A DNA stretch of 13,146 nt, taken from assembly GCA_019412865.1 (NCBI GenBank), contig DXOJ01000825.1, forward strand, positions 1-13,146, written 5' to 3'. Under the pieces are notes generated by a model. The model saw only the letters and a program-made list of their open reading frames with translations, was not told the origin of the DNA and did no database searches. Below, piece after piece: positions 8,010-13,146 of the stretch. How positions within the stretch are numbered: the stretch's first letter is position 1; the number at the start of each line of letters is the position of its first letter. This DNA comes from Bacteroides sp. (GTDB lineage Bacteria > Bacteroidota > Bacteroidia > Bacteroidales > Bacteroidaceae). The translations under genes were made by a program, and so were the position numbers.

Positions 8010-9140
8010 ATGAAATTTATATTGCGATTAGGACTTGCTTTACTGACAGGATTTGTCTCAGTCAGCACAGCATCGGCACAAGCATATGGAACTGCTGATA
8101 CAAACGCTCCGGAGCTGCGTGTCCCAAAATCTGTTCAACCGGCATTTGACTACTGGATGCGTGACACATGGGCAACACTAGGCCCCGACGGTTACTACTA
8201 TATCACTGGAACCACTTCTACCCCCGACCGTCACTTTCCGGGACAGAGACATTGCTGGGATTGGAATGACGGTTTGTATCTTTGGCGCTCCAAAGACCTG
8301 AAGATATGGGAAGCCATGGGACGAATCTGGTCAATGGAAAAAGACGGTACCTGGCAGAAAGATCCCAAAGTATATAAAGAGGGAGAGAAATATGCGAAGA
8401 AGTCTATCAATAATGATCCGATGGATAACCGTTTCCACGCTGTATGGGCACCGGAAATGCACTATATAAAGAGTGCGAAAAATTGGTTTATTGTAGCCTG
8501 CATGAATCAATCGGCAGGCGGAAGAGGCTCTTTTATTCTGCGGAGTACTACCGGGAAGCCGGAGGGACCTTATGAAAATATCGAAGGTAACGAGGATAAA
8601 GCCATTTTTCCAAACATTGACGGAAGCCTGTTTGAAGATACGGATGGTACCGTATATTTTGTCGGTCACAACCACTATATAGCACGCATGAAACCAGATA
8701 TGAGTGGTTTGGCAGAAGAGATAAAGACATTAAAAGAAAGTAAATACTCTCCGGAGCCGTATGTTGAAGGAGCATTCATCTTTAAATATGATGGAAAATA
8801 TCATTTGGTACAAGCTATCTGGGCACACCGCACGGTGAAGGGGGACACTTATGTCGAGAAGGAAGGGTTAACTAATAAGAAAACTCGTTATAGCTATGAT
8901 TGTATCATTGCCACTGCCGACAATGTATATGGTCCTTATGGTAAACGGTATAACGCAATTACCGGCGGCGGACACAACAATCTGTTTCAGGATAAGGATG
9001 GCAACTGGTGGGCAACCATGTTTTTTAACCCTCGTGGCGCACAGGCGGCCGAATATAAAGTGACATGTCGGCCGGGATTGATTCCGATGCTTTATGAAAA
9101 CGGAAAATTTAAACCTAATCACAATTATCAGGCAAAATGA
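8010..9140 (+). CDS. Exported GH43-like five-bladed beta-propeller glycoside hydrolase
   Basis: Probable inverting exo-glycosidase of the GH43 / clan GH-F type, typically acting on alpha-L-arabinofuranosides, beta-xylosides or galactosides. The protein is 376 aa with a signal peptide (about 1-24, ending ASA). The propeller shows candidate catalytic residues in the right order: base Asp52 (WMRDTWA), pKa-tuning Asp204 (NIDGSLFED) and acid Glu253 (YVEGAFIFKYDGKYHL). His322 lies in GGGHNNLFQDKDGNWW, the equivalent of the GPGH motif that sits at the GH43 metal site. Single-domain length is normal for GH43. An insertion rich in Trp, His and Lys (about residues 62-130) separates the first two blades. 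The protein could instead belong to a GH43-related propeller family such as GH117, so sugar specificity is not assigned. The stop overlaps the start of the next sulfatase by 4 bp, implying translational coupling. Confidence 0.82.
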   Translation: MKFILRLGLALLTGFVSVSTASAQAYGTADTNAPELRVPKSVQPAFDYWMRDTWATLGPDGYYYITGTTSTPDRHFPGQRHCWDWNDGLYLWRSKDLKIWEAMGRIWSMEKDGTWQKDPKVYKEGEKYAKKSINNDPMDNRFHAVWAPEMHYIKSAKNWFIVACMNQSAGGRGSFILRSTTGKPEGPYENIEGNEDKAIFPNIDGSLFEDTDGTVYFVGHNHYIARMKPDMSGLAEEIKTLKESKYSPEPYVEGAFIFKYDGKYHLVQAIWAHRTVKGDTYVEKEGLTNKKTRYSYDCIIATADNVYGPYGKRYNAITGGGHNNLFQDKDGNWWATMFFNPRGAQAAEYKVTCRPGLIPMLYENGKFKPNHNYQAK

Positions 9141-10804
9141 AAACATCACTATTGATAACCGGGGGATTGGCTTTCGGAGCAATGACTTTTGCACAAGAAA
9201 AGCCTAATATCATTGTTATATTGGCGGACGATCTGGGTTTCTCCGATTTAGGTTGCTACGGAGGAGAAGTACAGACACCGGTATTGGATAAGATGGCCAA
9301 ACAGGGTGTCCGTATGACACAAATGTATAACAGTGCGCGGAGTTGTCCGTCACGTGCCAATTTATTAACCGGACTTTATCCGCATCAGACAGGGTTAGGA
9401 CACATGGATGCAACCCGTCCGGCATGGCCGAAAGGATATGCCGGCTTTCGTTCCAATTCTGACAACGTTACCATTGCCGAAGTATTAAAAGATGCCGGAT
9501 ATTTCACAGCCATGTCCGGTAAATGGCATCTGGGCAAAACCGCCAATCCGATAAACCGAGGTTTCCAGGAATATTATGGTTTGTTAGGTGGATTCAATTC
9601 TTTTTGGAATCCGGACGTATATACCCGATTGCCTAAGGATCGTAACCCACGTCAATATAAAGAGGGAGAATTTTATGCTACTAACGTAATAACCGATTAT
9701 GCCATAGACTTTATTAATCAGGCACATCAGGAAGAAAAACCTTTGTTTCTGTATTTGGCATACAATGCTGCTCATTTTCCGTTGCACGCTCCGAAAGAAG
9801 TAACGGATAAATATATGAAGATTTACCTGCAGGGTTGGGATAAGATTCGAGATCAACGTTGGAAACGAATAGTAAAGATGGGGCTTTTGCAAGGAAAACC
9901 AGCATTAAGCCCGCGTGGTGTTGTTCCCGAAAGTTTGTTTGAGGATGAGACACATCCGCTGCCTGCCTGGGATTCTTTAACAAAGGAACAGCAGACTGAC
10001 CTGGCTCGCCGTATGGCTATTTATGCTGCCATGATAGATATTATGGATACCAATATTGGTCGGGTATTGGATACTTTACAGAAGAACGGTGAACTGGATA
10101 ATACATTTATCATGTTCATGTCGGACAACGGAGCTTGTGCCGAATGGCATGAATTTGGTTTCGACAAGCAAACTGGAACAGAATATCATACTCATGTTGG
10201 TGCTGAATTAGACCAGATGGGACTACCGGGAACTTATCATCATTACGGAACCGGCTGGGCAAACGTTTGTTGTACCCCATTTACACTTTATAAACATTAT
10301 GCGCATGAAGGTGGAATATCCACTCCTTGCATTATCCAGTGGGGTAAACAGATTAAGCACAAAGGCAGTATTGACCATCAACCGGCACAATTCTCGGATA
10401 TCATGGCAACTTGCATCGAACTGGCAGGGACTAAATATCCCGAAGAATACGAAGGAAGAAAGATTGTACCTACACCGGGCAAGTCAATCCTTCCTATTGT
10501 ACGCGGTGAAGAAATGCCGGACCGTTATATCTATGCGGAACATGAAGGTAATCGTATGGTACGCAAAGGTGACTGGAAACTGGTCTCTGCGAATTTTAGA
10601 GGTGATGAATGGGAACTCTATAATATCAAAGAAGACCGCACAGAACAACATAATCTGATAAAGGAATACCCTGAAATGGCAAAGGAACTGGAAGACGCTT
10701 ATTTTGAGTGGGCAGACCATAGTGATGTGCTTTATTTCCCGAAGGTTTGGAATACTTATAATAAAGGACGCCGGAAGGACTTTAAAGAATATAGAGATAA
10801 GTAG
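9137..10804 (+). CDS. Exported Ser-type arylsulfatase-like carbohydrate sulfatase (S1 family)
   Basis: Second formylglycine-dependent sulfatase, 555 aa, with a signal peptide (about 1-20, ending FAQ). The core signature is Ser69-Cys-Pro-Ser-Arg73 followed by ANLLTG; by position Ser69, not Cys70, is the residue converted to formylglycine. Metal ligands are ADD (Asp31, Asp32) and SDNG (Asp330, Asn331); the active-site Lys129-x-His131 is in SGKWHLG. The stretch GWANVCCTPFTLYKHYAHEGG and the ending WELYNIKEDRTEQHNL are typical of the arylsulfatase A / AtsA-like branch. The start codon overlaps the GH43-like stop codon (ATGA), so its translation is probably coupled to that gene, and the two proteins may act on the same glycan. 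It is much more like classic arylsulfatases than the first sulfatase of the locus, so the two probably remove sulfate from different positions or sugars (inference). No maturase is encoded in the window. Confidence 0.95.
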   Translation: MKTSLLITGGLAFGAMTFAQEKPNIIVILADDLGFSDLGCYGGEVQTPVLDKMAKQGVRMTQMYNSARSCPSRANLLTGLYPHQTGLGHMDATRPAWPKGYAGFRSNSDNVTIAEVLKDAGYFTAMSGKWHLGKTANPINRGFQEYYGLLGGFNSFWNPDVYTRLPKDRNPRQYKEGEFYATNVITDYAIDFINQAHQEEKPLFLYLAYNAAHFPLHAPKEVTDKYMKIYLQGWDKIRDQRWKRIVKMGLLQGKPALSPRGVVPESLFEDETHPLPAWDSLTKEQQTDLARRMAIYAAMIDIMDTNIGRVLDTLQKNGELDNTFIMFMSDNGACAEWHEFGFDKQTGTEYHTHVGAELDQMGLPGTYHHYGTGWANVCCTPFTLYKHYAHEGGISTPCIIQWGKQIKHKGSIDHQPAQFSDIMATCIELAGTKYPEEYEGRKIVPTPGKSILPIVRGEEMPDRYIYAEHEGNRMVRKGDWKLVSANFRGDEWELYNIKEDRTEQHNLIKEYPEMAKELEDAYFEWADHSDVLYFPKVWNTYNKGRRKDFKEYRDK

Positions 10805-10837
10805 GAAAACACAGTAGGAAAGAAAAGATAGGAACTT

Positions 10838-13042
10838 ATGAACAAGAAACTACTAATTGCAGTATTTGTAAGTGCTATGGCACATACGTTCGCTTGCGCA
10901 GCAAGCCCGAAAGAAAATAGAATGAAAACAGTTTGGGCTGATAAAGTTACGTCGGAAAATGTATGGCAGAGTTATCCGCGTCCTCAGTTACAACGTTCGC
11001 AATGGATGAATCTGAACGGGTTATGGCAGTATGCGGTTACTACTCAGGATACACCTAAAAAAGAAGTGAAGTTCGAGGGACAGATTCTCGTTCCGTTTGC
11101 TATCGAATCTTCCCTTTCGGGGGTGCAGCGTTCTTTTCTGCCTACCGAGAAATTGTGGTATCAGCGTAACTTTACCCTTGATGACGCATGGAAAGGAAAA
11201 ACAGTGATTTTGCATTTCGGAGCTGTAGATTATGAATGTCAGGTATGGGTAAACAACAAATTGGCGGGCATTCATAAAGGGGGGAATAATCCTTTCTCTT
11301 TCGATGTAACCAAATTGCTGAGAAAAGGTGGTTCGCAACTTGTTGAGGTTGCTGTTATCGACCCTACGGATACGGAGTCAATTTCCCGTGGCAAGCAACA
11401 GTTGGAGCCGAAAGGTATCTGGTATTCTCCGGTATCCGGTATTTGGCAGACTGTGTGGTTGGAGGCTGTAAATTCAACCCATATTCTTCAGGTTCTTCCT
11501 ACAGCTGATATTCATAAAAAGACGGTTAGTCTGGACATCAGTGTAGCTAAAGCCAAAGGAGGAGAAAAAGTAAAAGTGGAATTACTGGACGAAGGTAAGG
11601 TAGTGGGTACGACAGAGCAAAAATTAGCCTCAAAGATAGAAATGGAAGTTCCGGAGGCTGTTCTTTGGAGTCCGTCTTCTCCGAAACTTTACCATCTGAA
11701 TATTGAGTTGTTAAGTCAAGGACAAGTAATAGATCAGGTAAAAAGCTATTTTGCGATGCGTGAGGTCAGTATCCGCAAAGATGAATGTGGTTACCAGCGT
11801 ATTTGTCTGAATGGTGATCCAATATTCCAGTATGGAACACTGGATCAAGGCTGGTGGCCGGATGGTTTGCTGACACCTCCTTCCGAAGAAGCAATGCTTT
11901 GGGATATGGTTCAGCTCAAAAATATGGGATTTAATACCATACGCAAACACATTAAAGTAGAACCGGAGCAATATTATTATTATGCCGATTCGTTGGGTTT
12001 GATGATGTGGCAGGATATGGTATCCGGCTTCTCTACCGAAAGAAAAGACGAAGAACATATTAAGCCCAATGCGCAAACGGACTGGAATGCACCCGCATCA
12101 CATACTAACCAATGGCAACAGGAGATGTTCGAGATGATTGACCGTCTGCGTTTTTATTCCTGTATCACAACGTGGGTAATCTTCAATGAAGGATGGGGAC
12201 AGCATAATACGGTAGAAATAGTGGAAAAGGTAATGGAATACGATAAAAGCCGTATCATTGACGGAGTAACCGGCTGGACAGACAGAGGAGTAGGCCATAT
12301 GTATGATGTACACAATTATCCGTCTGCTTCCATGATTTTGCCCGCTTGTAATGGCAATCGGATTTCTGTCTTAGGAGAATTCGGAGGGTATGGATGGGCC
12401 ATCAAAGAACATCTGTGGAATCCCGGTATGCGGAACTGGGGATATAAAAATATTGATGGAGCAATGGCGCTGATGGATAACTATGGTCGTCTGGTCTATG
12501 ATTTGGAGACATTGATAGCACAGGGGCTGAGTGCGGCGATTTATACACAAACCACTGATGTCGAAGGTGAAGTAAATGGTCTGATTACTTATGACCGGAA
12601 AGTTATTAAAATTCCGGAAGGCTTGTTGCATATCATGCACGATCGTTTATATCATGTCAATCCGGCGAAAGTCATTACTTTGGTGCCCGACGCTCAGAAT
12701 GGGAGTGCGGTCAGCCGTGCAGTCAGCCTTAACGGGCAGGAGTCGAAAATGACCTCTTTGCCTTTCGATTGCCCTCCCCGTTCGGAAATTGTGTCGGAAA
12801 CTTCATTTGATGTCAATGATGAATTCAGCCATTTGTCTTTGTGGGTGCGTGCTACCGGAGATGTGAAGGTATGGTTGAATGGAGTGGAGGTCTTTTCGCA
12901 GGAGGTGAAACAAACCAGGCAATATAATCAGTACAATATCAGTAATTATTGCCGATATTTGCGAAAAGGAAAGAATGAGTTGAAAATCGAAGTACGGGAA
13001 ACTAAAAAGATGAGCTTTGATTTCGGTTTGAGGGCTTACTGA
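10838..13042 (+). CDS. Exported GH2 family glycoside hydrolase (beta-galactosidase-like fold)
   Basis: Retaining exo-beta-glycosidase of family GH2, 734 aa. An export signal (about residues 1-22) is followed by the jelly-roll sugar-binding domain (about 40-210, with LWYQRNF and HFGAVDYECQVWVNN), an immunoglobulin-like domain (about 215-310) and a TIM barrel (about 315-600). Likely acid/base is Glu451 in FNEGWG and likely nucleophile Glu514 in LGEFGG. A small C-terminal beta-sandwich (about 650-734) shows a carbohydrate-binding-like pattern (WLNGVEVF). Cys20 ends the hydrophobic segment, but TFAC is a poor lipobox, so a soluble periplasmic form is as likely as a lipoprotein. GH2 covers beta-galactosidases, beta-glucuronidases, beta-mannosidases and alpha-L-arabinopyranosidases; the sequence does not decide between them, and it is shorter than LacZ-type enzymes (about 1000 aa). 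It follows the sulfatase after 33 bp and is the last complete gene of the cluster. Confidence 0.9.
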   Translation: MNKKLLIAVFVSAMAHTFACAASPKENRMKTVWADKVTSENVWQSYPRPQLQRSQWMNLNGLWQYAVTTQDTPKKEVKFEGQILVPFAIESSLSGVQRSFLPTEKLWYQRNFTLDDAWKGKTVILHFGAVDYECQVWVNNKLAGIHKGGNNPFSFDVTKLLRKGGSQLVEVAVIDPTDTESISRGKQQLEPKGIWYSPVSGIWQTVWLEAVNSTHILQVLPTADIHKKTVSLDISVAKAKGGEKVKVELLDEGKVVGTTEQKLASKIEMEVPEAVLWSPSSPKLYHLNIELLSQGQVIDQVKSYFAMREVSIRKDECGYQRICLNGDPIFQYGTLDQGWWPDGLLTPPSEEAMLWDMVQLKNMGFNTIRKHIKVEPEQYYYYADSLGLMMWQDMVSGFSTERKDEEHIKPNAQTDWNAPASHTNQWQQEMFEMIDRLRFYSCITTWVIFNEGWGQHNTVEIVEKVMEYDKSRIIDGVTGWTDRGVGHMYDVHNYPSASMILPACNGNRISVLGEFGGYGWAIKEHLWNPGMRNWGYKNIDGAMALMDNYGRLVYDLETLIAQGLSAAIYTQTTDVEGEVNGLITYDRKVIKIPEGLLHIMHDRLYHVNPAKVITLVPDAQNGSAVSRAVSLNGQESKMTSLPFDCPPRSEIVSETSFDVNDEFSHLSLWVRATGDVKVWLNGVEVFSQEVKQTRQYNQYNISNYCRYLRKGKNELKIEVRETKKMSFDFGLRAY

Positions 13043-13112
13043 TCGGACACGTTTTTATTCCCAAGACTTGCAATAATTTCTCAAAGAAGGCTGTCGGTTT
13101 CTGAAAGACTTT

Positions 13113-13120
13113 TATCTTTG
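13113..13120 (+). promoter_or_regulatory. -7 promoter box for the next gene, with a possible start at 13143
   Basis: TATCTTTG is a perfect TAnnTTTG. An ATG at 13135 is closed by an in-frame stop after three codons (ATG GCG CTA TGA), so the likelier start is the ATG at 13143, 22 nt after the box and in keeping with the other short leaders here. Only four bases of that gene lie in the window, so nothing can be said of its product. The gap after the GH2 stop (13043-13112) shows no convincing terminator hairpin. Confidence 0.5.
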
Positions 13121-13146
13121 CAGATATAATACATATGGCGCTATGA

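Noticed and set aside
13043..13112. Terminator or small RNA after the GH2 gene
   Set aside because: The best inverted repeat (TTTC-T-GAAA) is only 4 bp with a 1-nt loop; no stable hairpin or RNA-family signature is visible.
1..13146. Insertion sequence, CRISPR array, tRNA or recent transfer boundary
   Set aside because: No transposase, terminal inverted repeats, spaced direct repeats or tRNA-like fold were seen, and base composition and codon use look even across the genes.

Overview
The window looks like chromosomal DNA of a gut-type Bacteroides (Bacteroidota), probably close to B. thetaiotaomicron. The signs are a hybrid two-component system (HTCS) that joins sensor kinase, receiver and AraC regulator in one chain, perfect Bacteroides -7 promoter boxes (TAnnTTTG), little reliance on Shine-Dalgarno sites, and a set of exported carbohydrate-active enzymes and sulfatases. 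Species is inferred from style, not from a search.

Layout: positions 56-4087 (minus) hold one HTCS gene. A divergent intergenic region of about 207 bp separates it from a plus-strand enzyme cluster: a GH51-type alpha-L-arabinofuranosidase (4295-6340), a Ser-type sulfatase (6348-7904), a GH43-like five-bladed propeller hydrolase (8010-9140), a second Ser-type sulfatase of a different branch (9137-10804) and a GH2 glycosidase (10838-13042). The last 104 bases carry a -7 box for a further plus-strand gene whose start is probably at 13143, at the window edge.

The first two enzyme genes are 7 bp apart. The GH43-like gene has a -7 box of its own in the 105-bp gap before it, overlaps the second sulfatase by 4 bp (ATGA), and is followed by the GH2 gene after 33 bp. 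The cluster therefore reads as two transcription units with similar promoters, both plausibly switched on by the divergent HTCS.

All five enzymes begin with a signal peptide, so they should work in the periplasm or at the cell surface. Arabinofuranosidase, GH43-like and GH2 activities combined with two different sulfatases suggest stepwise removal of sulfate, pentose and a beta-linked sugar (galactose is one candidate) from a sulfated, arabinose-containing glycan. That substrate is an inference. No SusC/SusD pair, sulfatase-maturing enzyme, RNA gene, mobile element or CRISPR array is visible here.
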